Translations under genes and position numbers: made by a program
Assembly (NCBI RefSeq): GCF_010729105.1
Contig: NZ_AP022573.1
Coordinates: 682,001 to 746,000 of the forward strand
DNA length: 64,000 bases
Direction: 5' to 3'
From: Mycobacterium saskatchewanense
GTDB taxonomy: Bacteria > Actinomycetota > Actinomycetes > Mycobacteriales > Mycobacteriaceae
Part shown: piece after piece, positions 28,179-36,904 of the stretch
Layout of the letters: every line of letters starts with the position of its first letter
Numbering within the stretch: position 1 is the stretch's first letter
The notes under the pieces: model-generated
What the model was told of the DNA's origin: nothing
The model's input: only the letters and a program-made list of their open reading frames with translations
Databases searched by the model: none

Positions 28179-28273
28179 GCTGCCGCGAGAAAGGTCTCAC
28201 CCGTCGCCTGCACATCGACCTGCTCCGCGTCACGGCCGCCGCTTGTCCGGCATCGACACTCCGTCTGCCCTGA
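28175..28273 (+). CDS. Putative sulfur-type leader peptide (32 aa)
   Basis: The ORF begins at an ATG overlapping the stop of the PHP gene (ATGA) and encodes 32 residues containing RRLHIDLLRVTAAAC. I recognise RLHxDLLRV...C as the signature of short leader peptides found upstream of sulfur-assimilation and sulfonate-transport genes in actinobacteria, where translation through the Cys codon is thought to sense cysteine. The next gene, 98 bases on, encodes the lipoprotein of a transporter of just this class. In the gap, GGGCGG (near 28317) can pair with CCGCCC (near 28337), a possible attenuator stem. The peptide itself is probably not a stable product. Confidence 0.7.
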   Translation: MSCREKGLTRRLHIDLLRVTAAACPASTLRLP

Positions 28274-28370
28274 CCCGCCGATAGCTCCCGAAGCTGCCGC
28301 GCGGCCGCATTGCGTGGGCGGTCGACGCGGCGAGCCCGCCCCTCTCGCGCCTCACCCTGCAAGGAAAACC

Positions 28371-29399
28371 GTGTTCACCCAACGACCAATCGTCAAGACC
28401 GTCTCACTGGTTGCCACCCTGGCCATGGCGATCGTGCTCACCGGCTGCTCGGCCGATGGCACCTCGCCCACGGCGTCGGCTGCGCCGCTACGGTTGGGCT
28501 ATCTGACGCGCATCACCCATGCCACCGCGCTGGTGGGAATCGCTGATGGTTTTTTCACGGCCCAGCTCGGGCCGCGCGTCAACCTGACCGCGCAACCCTT
28601 CAGCCAGGGCACCGAAGAAGTGACCGCACTGCTTTCGGGCCAGCTGGACGCGGCCTACGTGGGCCCCAACCCCGCCTTCAATGGCTGGCAGAAATCGGGC
28701 GGCAAAGCCATCAAGATCATCTCGGGCGCCGCGAGCGGCGGCACGTCGATGGTCGTCAAACCCGGCATTACCGGCGCCGCGGACCTTAAAGGCAAGACCG
28801 TCGCCGACCCGGCCCTCGGCGGCAACCAGGACGTTAGCCTGCGCGACTGGCTCGCCCGCAACGGTCTCAAGACGAATATCCGAGGAGGAGGTGATGTCTC
28901 GGTCAAGCCCACCAGTCCCGAATCGGCGATCGTCGAACAATTCCGCAGCGGACAAATCGCCGGCGCCCTCGACTCCGCACCTTTCGACGTGCAGATGATC
29001 AAGGCCGGCGCCGTGCGCTTGTGGTCAGATCCCAGCACCATCACCGTTCTCGTCGTCCGCCAGGACTTCCTCGCGGCCCACCCCGACACGGTGGCAGCGC
29101 TGCTGCGCGCGAACGTTCAGGCCAACGACAGGATCGCCACAAAGCCCGAGGCCGCGGCCCAATCGGCCAATACGACGCTGGCGAAGACCCTCGGCAAGGG
29201 TCTTGATCCCGACGTGCTCGCCGCGTCATTCCAGGAGACCACCTTCACCAATGATCCTGGAATGGCGTCGCTGCACGAACTGGTCACGAAGGCTGTCGCA
29301 CTCGGTCTGCTACAGCCACTGGACATCAATGGGCTGTTCGACCCGGAGCCGCTGAACCGGATCCTCGCCGCAACGGGCAAGCCACAGGTGGCCGCGTGA
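28371..29399 (+). CDS. ABC transporter substrate-binding lipoprotein (SsuA/TauA/NitT type)
   Basis: The 342-residue protein has a lipoprotein signal (residues 1-25) with lipobox VLTGC, so it is anchored outside the membrane. The mature part matches periplasmic-binding fold type II of the nitrate/sulfonate/taurine group: LRLGYLTRITHATALVGIADGFF, then TALLSGQLDAAYVGPNPAFNG and a hinge around GKTVADPALGGNQDVSLRDWL. The start GTG at 28371 follows AAGGAAA. Its stop overlaps the ABC gene (GTGA). With the leader peptide upstream, an organosulfur ligand such as a sulfonate or sulfate ester is the best guess. Confidence 0.87.
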   Translation: MFTQRPIVKTVSLVATLAMAIVLTGCSADGTSPTASAAPLRLGYLTRITHATALVGIADGFFTAQLGPRVNLTAQPFSQGTEEVTALLSGQLDAAYVGPNPAFNGWQKSGGKAIKIISGAASGGTSMVVKPGITGAADLKGKTVADPALGGNQDVSLRDWLARNGLKTNIRGGGDVSVKPTSPESAIVEQFRSGQIAGALDSAPFDVQMIKAGAVRLWSDPSTITVLVVRQDFLAAHPDTVAALLRANVQANDRIATKPEAAAQSANTTLAKTLGKGLDPDVLAASFQETTFTNDPGMASLHELVTKAVALGLLQPLDINGLFDPEPLNRILAATGKPQVAA

Positions 29400-31048
29400 C
29401 GCACTATCCGCAACCTGTGGAACTCGCCGTGCAGGAACGTGTCGCCCCCAAATCCGCACCGGAAGCGGTGCGGCTCACGAACGTGACCAAGCTTCACGGA
29501 ACCGGTCGCTCGATGGTCGCCGCACTGAGCGCCCTGTGTCTGTCGGTCGATACGGGGGAATTCGTCTGCATCGTCGGGCAGTCGGGCTGCGGCAAGAGCA
29601 CTTTGCTGTCACTGATCGCTGGCCTGGATCGACCGTCGTCGGGCGTGATCGACACCGGCGGGCGACGGGTCGCGCTGATGTTCCAGGAACCGGCCCTCTT
29701 CCCGTGGCAGACCGCCGCGGCCAACGTTGGCCTGGCCCTGCGGGCCAGCGGGGTCCCGCGCCAGGAGCGGCACGAACGAGTCAGTCGCTTGCTGCGGTCG
29801 GTCGGGTTGCACGACTTCGCCGACAAACGCCCGCATCAGCTCTCCGGCGGCATGCAGCAGCGCGTGGCGCTGGCGCGCGCACTTGCCCAGGACGCCGATG
29901 TCCTGCTGATGGACGAACCGTTCGGGGCACTGGACGCCCCGACCCGCGATGGCCTACACGAAGAACTCGAGACCATCGTTGCCGAACGAAGCCTGACCGT
30001 CGTCTTCGTCACCCATAACGTCGGCGAGGCGGCTCGGCTCGCCGATCGGGTCGTGCTGCTCAGCCCGCGACCGGGTCGTGTCGTCGAAGAGTTCACGGTG
30101 CCGCAGCTACGACCCCGCCACGCCAAAACCACGGTGGGCGACGGGTTGGCCGCTCACATCACGGCGCGGCTACATGCCGAAGGTTCCGCCGGCGCAGCCA
30201 GCGGGGGAGTGCCATCCGCGGATCACCACCTCACGCCGCCACGGCGCCCCCTTGGCGCTCAAATCAAGTCGACGCTGGCCTCGCTGGGGACGAAGATCCT
30301 GGCCGTCGCGTTGGTTCTGGCGGCCTGGCAGCTGGTCTATCTCAGCGGCTGGAAACCGCCGTTCGTGCTACCGGGACCCCAGGTCGTCCTTTACGCCCTG
30401 TGGCAGCACCTCAATGAGCCACTACTGTGGCAGGCGATCGGGACCACAATGTACCGTGCGCTGGCCGGGTTCGGGCTGGCACTGCTCATCGGGTCGCTCG
30501 TCGGTGCGGTAGTCTCGCGCAATACTTTGCTGCGCAAGGCTTTTGGACCCGTCATCACCGGATTGCAGACTATGCCGGCCATCGCCTGGTTCCCGTTCGC
30601 CATCATCTTCTTCGGCCTGCACACCTCGGCGATTCTCTTCGTAATGGTCATCGGTGCAGCGCCGTCGGTGGCTATCGGGGTGATCGCCGGGGCGGACCAC
30701 ATCCCGCCCCTCCTGCTCCGGGCCGCAAAGAACCTGGGGCTGCGCGGACTAGCGCTGTACCGCCACGTCATCCTGCCGGCGTCGATGCCGATGTTCGTCA
30801 GCGGCCTGCGCCAGGGATGGGCGTTCGCCTGGCGCAGCTTGATGGCTGGCGAACTGGTGGTGTTGGTGGCCGACACGGCGTCGATCGGGGTTCTGCTGGA
30901 GAACGCCCAGAATCTATCCGACATGCCCTCCGCCATCGCCATCATGGTCGTGATCCTGTTGATCGGACTCGTGGTCGACACAGTCTTCACTGCGGTCGAC
31001 CTGCGCATCCGCCACCGCTGGGGCCTGCTCGAGACGGACCGTCGATGA
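29396..31048 (+). CDS. Fused ABC ATPase-permease (SsuB-SsuC type)
   Basis: One 550-residue chain joins two parts normally made separately. Residues about 23-240 are an ABC ATPase with Walker A GQSGCGKST, Q-loop LMFQEPALFPW, signature LSGGMQQR and Walker B VLLMDEPFGALD. After a linker (about 245-290) comes a permease with six hydrophobic segments (about 300-535) and the EAA-like loop AAKNLGLRGLALYRHVILPAS. The permease half belongs to the nitrate/sulfonate/taurine class. The GTG start overlaps the lipoprotein stop and the end overlaps the phosphoesterase start, so the three genes are tightly coupled. The fusion would give a homodimeric importer. Confidence 0.9.
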   Translation: MTHYPQPVELAVQERVAPKSAPEAVRLTNVTKLHGTGRSMVAALSALCLSVDTGEFVCIVGQSGCGKSTLLSLIAGLDRPSSGVIDTGGRRVALMFQEPALFPWQTAAANVGLALRASGVPRQERHERVSRLLRSVGLHDFADKRPHQLSGGMQQRVALARALAQDADVLLMDEPFGALDAPTRDGLHEELETIVAERSLTVVFVTHNVGEAARLADRVVLLSPRPGRVVEEFTVPQLRPRHAKTTVGDGLAAHITARLHAEGSAGAASGGVPSADHHLTPPRRPLGAQIKSTLASLGTKILAVALVLAAWQLVYLSGWKPPFVLPGPQVVLYALWQHLNEPLLWQAIGTTMYRALAGFGLALLIGSLVGAVVSRNTLLRKAFGPVITGLQTMPAIAWFPFAIIFFGLHTSAILFVMVIGAAPSVAIGVIAGADHIPPLLLRAAKNLGLRGLALYRHVILPASMPMFVSGLRQGWAFAWRSLMAGELVVLVADTASIGVLLENAQNLSDMPSAIAIMVVILLIGLVVDTVFTAVDLRIRHRWGLLETDRR

Positions 31049-32190
31049 CCTCGCCGCGGCGGGCTGGCGGCACGCCCGTACCCGATGACACTCCGGACAT
31101 GGCGGAAATTCCCTTCAGGCTCTGGGTCTTCGGCGATGCCCACGTCGGGACCGACCGTCGTCACGGCAGACTGAGCCTGGCCGAGGCGATCACCCAGTCG
31201 GAATTCGGTGGATCCGAAGGGGGACCACCCTTCGAGTGGGACGTTGCGATCGACGTCGGCGACATGTCTGGCGGTCATCACCAAGTCCCCGACGACGCCG
31301 AGGGCGAGGAGGTTCGCCGACAGTTCGCCGCCTTGCGCCGCCACCGGCGCGAGGATATCTACAGCGTTTGCGGCAACCACGACCGCAGCGGCCTGCACGA
31401 GTCCGAAGCGTGGTGGTGGCAGAAGTGGGTCGACCCGCTCGGCGGGCATACCCGGTTCTCCGGAGTGGATCCGAGCGCGCGGCGCTACCCCGTCGTCGGG
31501 GTATGGCAGCACTATTCCTTTCGGGTGGGCAACCTGCTGTTCCTCATGCTCAGTGACCGCAACGAGCCCACCCAGACCGTCGGCCGGGGGCCGCTCGGCG
31601 GCAACCCCGGCGGCGTCGTCAGCGGGGCAACCTTCGACTGGTGGAACCACATGGTGCTGACCCATCCGGACTCGATCATCGTCACCGTGCACCACTACGT
31701 GCTGAAGGACACCACCGTGGCATCCGGCGAATGGGAGGGTGTACGCCGAGGGCCGGACGGCAGCTTGCGTGAGCACTACCACCGACCATTCGAGCGCGGA
31801 ACCCCGCACGCCGCATCCTATTTATACTGGGTAGACAGCAAACCTGACTCTGGGATCTTCGAGCGCTTCCTCGCCGACCACCCCGGTCGCGTCCAGCTCT
31901 GGTTCGCCGGGCACACGCATACGCATCCCGACGACACCTACGGCGGCAAAACGCATATCGAAAAGCGTTGGGGCACATGGTTCGTCAACGCCGCATCGTT
32001 GAGCCGGTATCACATGCCCATCACCACGGTGCCGATCAGCAGGCTACTCACCTTCACCCCCGGCAGCCGGGACGTGAGGGTTCAGTGTTACCTGCACACC
32101 AGCCAGCACGCCCCGCAGGGCTGGTACGCGAAGGCCGAAAGAACCATCACCCTCGACACAGCATTCACCGCAGCCGGGAAGGTCCGATGA
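31045..32190 (+). CDS. Calcineurin-like metallophosphoesterase
   Basis: The 381-residue protein carries the full dimetal phosphoesterase set in order: FGDAHVG (D-x-H), DVGDMSGG (GD), VCGNHDR (GNHD), VTVHHY (H) and FAGHTHTH (GHxH). It has no signal peptide, so it acts in the cytoplasm. It starts with ATG overlapping the stop of the ABC gene and closes the operon. Family members cleave phosphomonoesters, diesters or nucleotides. Here it may process the imported compound or a product of the PHP enzyme; which one is not readable. Confidence 0.85.
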   Translation: MTSPRRAGGTPVPDDTPDMAEIPFRLWVFGDAHVGTDRRHGRLSLAEAITQSEFGGSEGGPPFEWDVAIDVGDMSGGHHQVPDDAEGEEVRRQFAALRRHRREDIYSVCGNHDRSGLHESEAWWWQKWVDPLGGHTRFSGVDPSARRYPVVGVWQHYSFRVGNLLFLMLSDRNEPTQTVGRGPLGGNPGGVVSGATFDWWNHMVLTHPDSIIVTVHHYVLKDTTVASGEWEGVRRGPDGSLREHYHRPFERGTPHAASYLYWVDSKPDSGIFERFLADHPGRVQLWFAGHTHTHPDDTYGGKTHIEKRWGTWFVNAASLSRYHMPITTVPISRLLTFTPGSRDVRVQCYLHTSQHAPQGWYAKAERTITLDTAFTAAGKVR

Positions 32191-32264
32191 ACCGGGGGGT
32201 GCCGATCCAGGCGCCAAATCATCGTGAATAACATGCGGTTCGGTAGCTGCCGCGCCTCCCCGAG

Positions 32265-33500
32265 CTACTGCTTGCGGCGTCGGAACAAGAAGGTCAAACT
32301 GCGTCGCCGATTGGCGAACCCGGGCGCGAAGGTGAACTCGTCTGTCTGGTGAAAGAGATGCTCGCCGAACAGAACCGCCCGGTTCTCGCGATGGGGCACG
32401 ATGTTCGGCTTGGCGCTCTGCTGTTCGAGGAACCGCCTGACCCGGGTCCCTCCGGCATTGTAATCCTCGAAAGTCCAGTCGCTCGGTGCTGTCTTGTCCC
32501 ACACCACGAGGCCACCTCGACTCGGGTCCAGATTTGCGGAATCCGGAGTGATCCAGAGGTTCACGGCGAAATCGGAATCGTCGGCGTGGACGTCGACACC
32601 CGGAAGGTTGGCGTTGTAGACGAATCCCCACCACTGCGCGAAGTAATAGCCGTCGAGCGCCTCGCCGAGCGCCGCCAAGAGCTCTTCGGCTATGGCGAAC
32701 AGCGAGACGCTGGCGAATCCGTCCTGGGGGAAGGCACCTATGTAGCCGTATTCGTACGAATGACGCCAGACCGTCGACTGCAGGCAAAACTTCCGGACTT
32801 GAGCCAGCGCGGCCGGCGTCAGAAATTCGTCGATCACCTGGACCCTGCGCCGGTCTGCGACGATGGCGTTTTGCAACTTTGCGTAGTCGATGCCCGGGTT
32901 CAAATACCTTGGCAGGCGCTCCTCCGAAGCGCGTACGTAGGGCGGATCCGCAAGGATACGGCCGTTTTTCCCCTGGACGGACACCCAGGGCGCCGCCCCA
33001 TCGGACGCATCAATCAGGTCCGTGAGCTGGCGGCGCAAGGCGGGGAGTTCGTCTGTGGCCACGCCAGCGAATGCCCGCTTTTCGGAATCCTCGGCGGCCA
33101 GGATATGGGCGATCTGTTCGATGTTGTGCAACGCGAAGTGCGCCGGTATCGAGAACTCGTCGGGCGGTGCCGGGCTCTGTTCGCGACAAAGGGCGGCGAG
33201 AGCGCGGTATTCCGACAACGCGGACGCGAAGTGCCCCAACGCCGCGTTCGCCCTGCCAAGCAAGTCCCTGGCGGGCGCGAGGGAGGGTTCCCGTTGCGCC
33301 GCGAGCGAGGCGTAGTGAAGCGCTTGCCGATGTTCTCCGACTTCCAGCAGCGACGACGCAAGCATGCAGAGGGCTTGAAGATTGTCGTCGTGCTCGACGA
33401 TATCCTCGAGGATCTCCGCCGCCGACGCGAAGTCTCTGGCGCGCATCAAACGTTCGGCGTCCCAGAGGCCCGCCGTCGGCGGCGATTCAGATTGCGGCAC
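32265..33500 (-). CDS. TPR-containing 2OG-Fe(II) oxygenase
   Basis: The 411-residue protein has TPR-like helices at about residues 15-110 (including ALCMLASSLLEVGEHRQALHYA) and a C-terminal prolyl-hydroxylase-like double-stranded beta helix. The iron ligands can be read as VDVHADD (HxD) and the distal His in FGEHLFHQTD, with NRRRSLTFLF supplying the 2-oxoglutarate arginine. TPR-oxygenase proteins of this kind hydroxylate proteins or small molecules, but this one is uncharacterised. It converges on the phosphoesterase gene, so it is not part of that operon, and its relation to the island is unclear. Confidence 0.75.
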   Translation of the reverse strand: MPQSESPPTAGLWDAERLMRARDFASAAEILEDIVEHDDNLQALCMLASSLLEVGEHRQALHYASLAAQREPSLAPARDLLGRANAALGHFASALSEYRALAALCREQSPAPPDEFSIPAHFALHNIEQIAHILAAEDSEKRAFAGVATDELPALRRQLTDLIDASDGAAPWVSVQGKNGRILADPPYVRASEERLPRYLNPGIDYAKLQNAIVADRRRVQVIDEFLTPAALAQVRKFCLQSTVWRHSYEYGYIGAFPQDGFASVSLFAIAEELLAALGEALDGYYFAQWWGFVYNANLPGVDVHADDSDFAVNLWITPDSANLDPSRGGLVVWDKTAPSDWTFEDYNAGGTRVRRFLEQQSAKPNIVPHRENRAVLFGEHLFHQTDEFTFAPGFANRRRSLTFLFRRRKQ

Positions 33501-33691
33501 CCGTCTCCTCAGCTTTTCTGCCCACAGGCTGTCGAAGAACCGTTAAACCTACGGCCGAGACGGCGAATGACGAAACTCTGGTTGCTCCGTCTTTCGCGCT
33601 GTCCTGCAATGTCATCGACCAAACCGGCGCCGTAGGCATCTCCGAATCGCGTTCGCGTGGGTACCGGCAAGTCATGCAGGCAGATTCGGCG

Positions 33692-34060
33692 CTACTTGAT
33701 CCCGTGGTCGTTCGGCTCGAGTTGCCGCGGGCAATAGTGTTTAGCCGCGACCGTCGCGAATTGGGCAGCACCGTTAGTGGAAAGCCCGGGGTTCTGGTCG
33801 CGGAGATCATTGAGCACCTCCAGGCCCGATTCGCCTCGTTGGATCAGGCCGCAGACCGAGTGCGCGGCGCCTATCGCCTGGCTGGGGTCGCCGAAATTGA
33901 TTCCCAACTGGTGCAGGGAAGACAGAAATGCCCCATCGTCTCCGTTAGGCGGCTCGTCGATGCCGGGTTCCGCGTGGGCAGGCCACGCAACGACGATTCC
34001 CATCGGCGTGCCCAGAAGCGCCAGCAGCAGCTTTGCAAACCATGGTCCTCTATACCGCAT
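33692..34060 (-). CDS. DUF732 secreted protein (copy 2, downstream of PPE pair)
   Basis: The 122-residue protein has a signal peptide (residues 1-30, ending AWPAHA) and a DUF732 domain with cysteines in HSVCGLIQRG and AAKHYCPRQL. It lies 135 bases downstream of the PPE at 34196-35569 on the same strand. Copy 3 (55137) follows a related PPE gene in the same way, so PPE plus DUF732 looks like a conserved unit. The two share GDDAGFL/GDDGAFL, ALHQVG/SLHQLG and the C-terminal YCP.QL motif, and are closer to each other than to copy 1. Confidence 0.85.
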   Translation of the reverse strand: MRYRGPWFAKLLLALLGTPMGIVVAWPAHAEPGIDEPPNGDDGAFLSSLHQLGINFGDPSQAIGAAHSVCGLIQRGESGLEVLNDLRDQNPGLSTNGAAQFATVAAKHYCPRQLEPNDHGIK

Positions 34061-34195
34061 GAAATGCCGCCCCTCTCCTCGGACGTCCTTCCGGTCGGCG
34101 ACTCCTGACGAATTGGCCCGCGGCCGAAGCCATTCCGGGACGGCCGGTCCCGGATGCCGCGATCCTTCGACGCTCGATGCCCATGGGATACTCGC

Positions 34196-35569
34196 TCAAC
34201 CCGAATGGGATTGGGGCGCCGCTACGGCGGCTTCGCCTTCGGCGCAGACGTGCACCGCGTGGACGCCGGGTTTCATCGAGAGTTCCGCAACCAGGTCATC
34301 GAGTTCGGATTCGCTGACGGTCCAGTGCTGCACCACGTCGGGCTGCTCTTGCAACTGCGCAATGACGCGGTCCAGCGCGACTGGCGCTTTGCGCTTGGCG
34401 GTGCTCGGAGCGGGCTGGACGCGGGTCGTCCTACTGGCAACGTTGGCGAGCGGCGTTCCCAGCGCGCCTCCCGCGAAGCTGCCCGCGGTGGCAGCCGAGT
34501 TGAACAGGTCCGCCAAACCAGCCGCCGGAGCCGCCGCCGCGCTGGTGCTCGGCAAGACGGTAGAGGCGAGCCGAATCGCCGGAGTCGCGCTTGCCCAACT
34601 CGCGGGCACGGACAGCTTCCCCACGGCCGGCGCACTACCCAGGACTGCCGACGCGGGCCTCGCCAGGATTCCGGGCGCCCCCGATGACAGTCCACCGGCC
34701 AGGCTCCCTTTCGCCATATTCGCGCTCCACGGCTGATAGACGAAGAAGTTCTTCCACTGGCCGATGCCAAGGCTCGAGCTACTGTTGACGACGTTGGTCC
34801 ACGTCGCCTGGCTGCCGGCACCGGAGATGAAGGAATACAGGGACTCCCAGACAGTCGCGATCTGCGTATTGCCGGTGATTTTCGTTATCAAGTTCTCCCA
34901 GAAGGTGGAGTAGTCCGTGGTGAACGTGGTGACGCCCGTGGTCAGCTGCGTGAGAATCGCTTCCAGTTGGGTGATTATCGACTGCGGAGTGACGGCGGCG
35001 GCCGTGGTGGCAGCCGCCGCCGCGCCGCCGCTGGTGGTCTGCGGCGCCTCGGTGAACGCGGTCAGCTGAGTCGCGGCCAGCGACGAGCCGGCGTACGTAG
35101 TTATGGCTGCGACGTCTTCGGCCCATAGCTGCTCATACTCGGCTTCGGTGGCCTCGATCGCCGAATTGTTCTGCCCGAAGATATTCGTCGCGACAAGCGA
35201 TGCCAGCTGGGCGCGGTTGGCGGCGATCACCGGAGGCGGCACGGTGGCGGCGAACGCGGCCTCGTAGGCGCTGGCGGCGGTCCGCGCCTGGGCGGCGGCC
35301 TGCTCGGCCTGAGCCGCTGTGGTCGACAACCATGTCACATAGGGGGACGCCGCGGCGGCCGCGGAATCGAACGAGGGACCCTGCCATGACGCACCGAGCT
35401 CGGCGATGGCCGCTCCGTAGGACGCAGCCGTAGTCTGCAGCTCTCCCGCCAACGCCTCCCACGCCTGGGCCGCGGCAAGCAGCGGGCCAGCACCGGGCCC
35501 TGAATAGATCTTGGCGGAGATGAGTTCCGGCGGCTGGGATGCGAAATCCCCAAATATCCCCAATGCCAT
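34196..35569 (-). CDS. PPE protein with C-terminal extension domain
   Basis: The 457-residue protein has an unusual start ([20 protein letters not shown]), then a normal PPE domain with ASWQGPS (WxG) and FGQNNSAIE. The central part is Thr/Ala-rich. GKLSVPASW marks the SVP subfamily. Unlike most SVP members it does not end after the YGF/RPP tail but has an extra domain of about 60 residues, with [15 protein letters not shown] and KPGVHAVHV. The PPE at 53704 has a clear homologue of this domain. It starts 18 bases after the PPE at 35588 ends, and a DUF732 gene follows. Confidence 0.9.
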   Translation of the reverse strand: MALGIFGDFASQPPELISAKIYSGPGAGPLLAAAQAWEALAGELQTTAASYGAAIAELGASWQGPSFDSAAAAASPYVTWLSTTAAQAEQAAAQARTAASAYEAAFAATVPPPVIAANRAQLASLVATNIFGQNNSAIEATEAEYEQLWAEDVAAITTYAGSSLAATQLTAFTEAPQTTSGGAAAAATTAAAVTPQSIITQLEAILTQLTTGVTTFTTDYSTFWENLITKITGNTQIATVWESLYSFISGAGSQATWTNVVNSSSSLGIGQWKNFFVYQPWSANMAKGSLAGGLSSGAPGILARPASAVLGSAPAVGKLSVPASWASATPAIRLASTVLPSTSAAAAPAAGLADLFNSAATAGSFAGGALGTPLANVASRTTRVQPAPSTAKRKAPVALDRVIAQLQEQPDVVQHWTVSESELDDLVAELSMKPGVHAVHVCAEGEAAVAAPQSHSG

Positions 35570-35587
35570 TGCCGTGCCTTTCCCTGG

Positions 35588-36904
35588 TTATCCCGCGTTC
35601 GGCGGTATGACGATGATTGTCGCTGTGGTTGCGATGTTGTCCTCGGCGACCACACCGTCGGTAAAGCGCGGGATGTTTCCCGCCAGCGCGCGCGTGGGGG
35701 TTCTGCCAACCGACCGCGTAGCGGTGTCCCCGAACGCGCGTCCGGCCAGACTCGCCAGCGCGGTCTCGCCGAACATCGCCGATCGACCGTTAGCAGCGAC
35801 CGCGGGAGCCGCCTCGGCCGCGGTCTCCGGCATCGACGTCGCCGCCAACCTGACGGCCGGGACGGCCGCGGCCCAGCTCTGCGGCACCGACAGCGATCCG
35901 ATGAGCTCGGCACGGCCGGTCGCCCCGGTGACCGCCGAATAACCCGCCACGTGGGCCCCGGCGGCTCCCGTCAACATGTCGCTGCGCAGCAGTGGCGCCA
36001 ACACGCCGGTGAGGGCTTTGGGGTGCACCAGCGGGCCGATGCCCTGGATGCCGGTACCCAGGCTGGGGATACTGATCGAAACCTGGTACCAGTTCTTCAT
36101 GATGTTCGCGACGCCGAACGGCGTGTAGGGGGACGCTCCGGTGGCGTTGATCACCGCGGTGAGGGATTTGATGACGTTGTTCGCGTCCGTGAACGCCGTG
36201 AACCCGGTCCAAGTCGACGGGGGAACGAGGTTCGGGGTCTGCCCGACCACGCTGTTCGTAAAGCTCACCACCTGACTCTGCAGCTGGGCGATCTGGGTCG
36301 CGAGCTGCTTCTGCACGGTGGCGAGGAACGTGGAGATGTCCGACAGGGCGTCCGCCGAGGTCTGATTGGCCGCCGGATTGCCGTTGGTGGTTGTCGGCGG
36401 TTCCCTGAACGAGGCGAGCTGACTGGCCGCCGCCGCGGAGCCCGCGTAGCCGTACATTGCGGCGGCGTCCTGGGCCCAGAATTCCGCGTAGGTGGCTTCC
36501 GCGGCGGCGATCGCCGACGTGTTCTGGCCGAAGAAGTTGGTTGCAACCAGCGCGGCCAGCAGTGCGCGGTTGGCCGCGATCACCGGCGGCGGCACACTGG
36601 CCGCGAAGGCGGCCTCGTAAGCGCCCGCCGCCGCTTTGGCTTGCAGCGCCGCTTGTTCGGCTTGCGCCGCGGTGGTGGTCAACCACGACGCGTACGGCGC
36701 CGCCGCGGCCGCCATCGCCGCCGAAGACGGCCCCTGCCAAGTGCCTGTGAGCTCGGAGATGGCCGACCCGTAAGACGCCGCGGTGAAATTCAACTCTGCG
36801 GCTAATCCATCCCAGGCCGCGGCGGCGGCCAGCAATGGCGCCGAGCCTGGTCCGGAATAAAGCCGGCCTGAATTGATTTCCGGCGGTAACGCTCCGAAAT
36901 CCAT
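35588..36904 (-). CDS. PPE-SVP family protein ending in TIIVIP
   Basis: The 438-residue protein starts [14 protein letters not shown] at the ATG at 36904 behind a GAGGGGAAG site; a longer reading frame upstream is not coding-like. It has TWQGPSS (WxG), FGQNTSAIA and GSLSVPQSW. The C terminus ends [17 protein letters not shown], closely matching the end of the PPE at 52323 ([15 protein letters not shown]). It is the first gene of a minus-strand PPE-PPE-DUF732 unit that mirrors the one at 52.3-55.5 kb. Confidence 0.92.
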   Translation of the reverse strand: MDFGALPPEINSGRLYSGPGSAPLLAAAAAWDGLAAELNFTAASYGSAISELTGTWQGPSSAAMAAAAAPYASWLTTTAAQAEQAALQAKAAAGAYEAAFAASVPPPVIAANRALLAALVATNFFGQNTSAIAAAEATYAEFWAQDAAAMYGYAGSAAAASQLASFREPPTTTNGNPAANQTSADALSDISTFLATVQKQLATQIAQLQSQVVSFTNSVVGQTPNLVPPSTWTGFTAFTDANNVIKSLTAVINATGASPYTPFGVANIMKNWYQVSISIPSLGTGIQGIGPLVHPKALTGVLAPLLRSDMLTGAAGAHVAGYSAVTGATGRAELIGSLSVPQSWAAAVPAVRLAATSMPETAAEAAPAVAANGRSAMFGETALASLAGRAFGDTATRSVGRTPTRALAGNIPRFTDGVVAEDNIATTATIIVIPPNAG

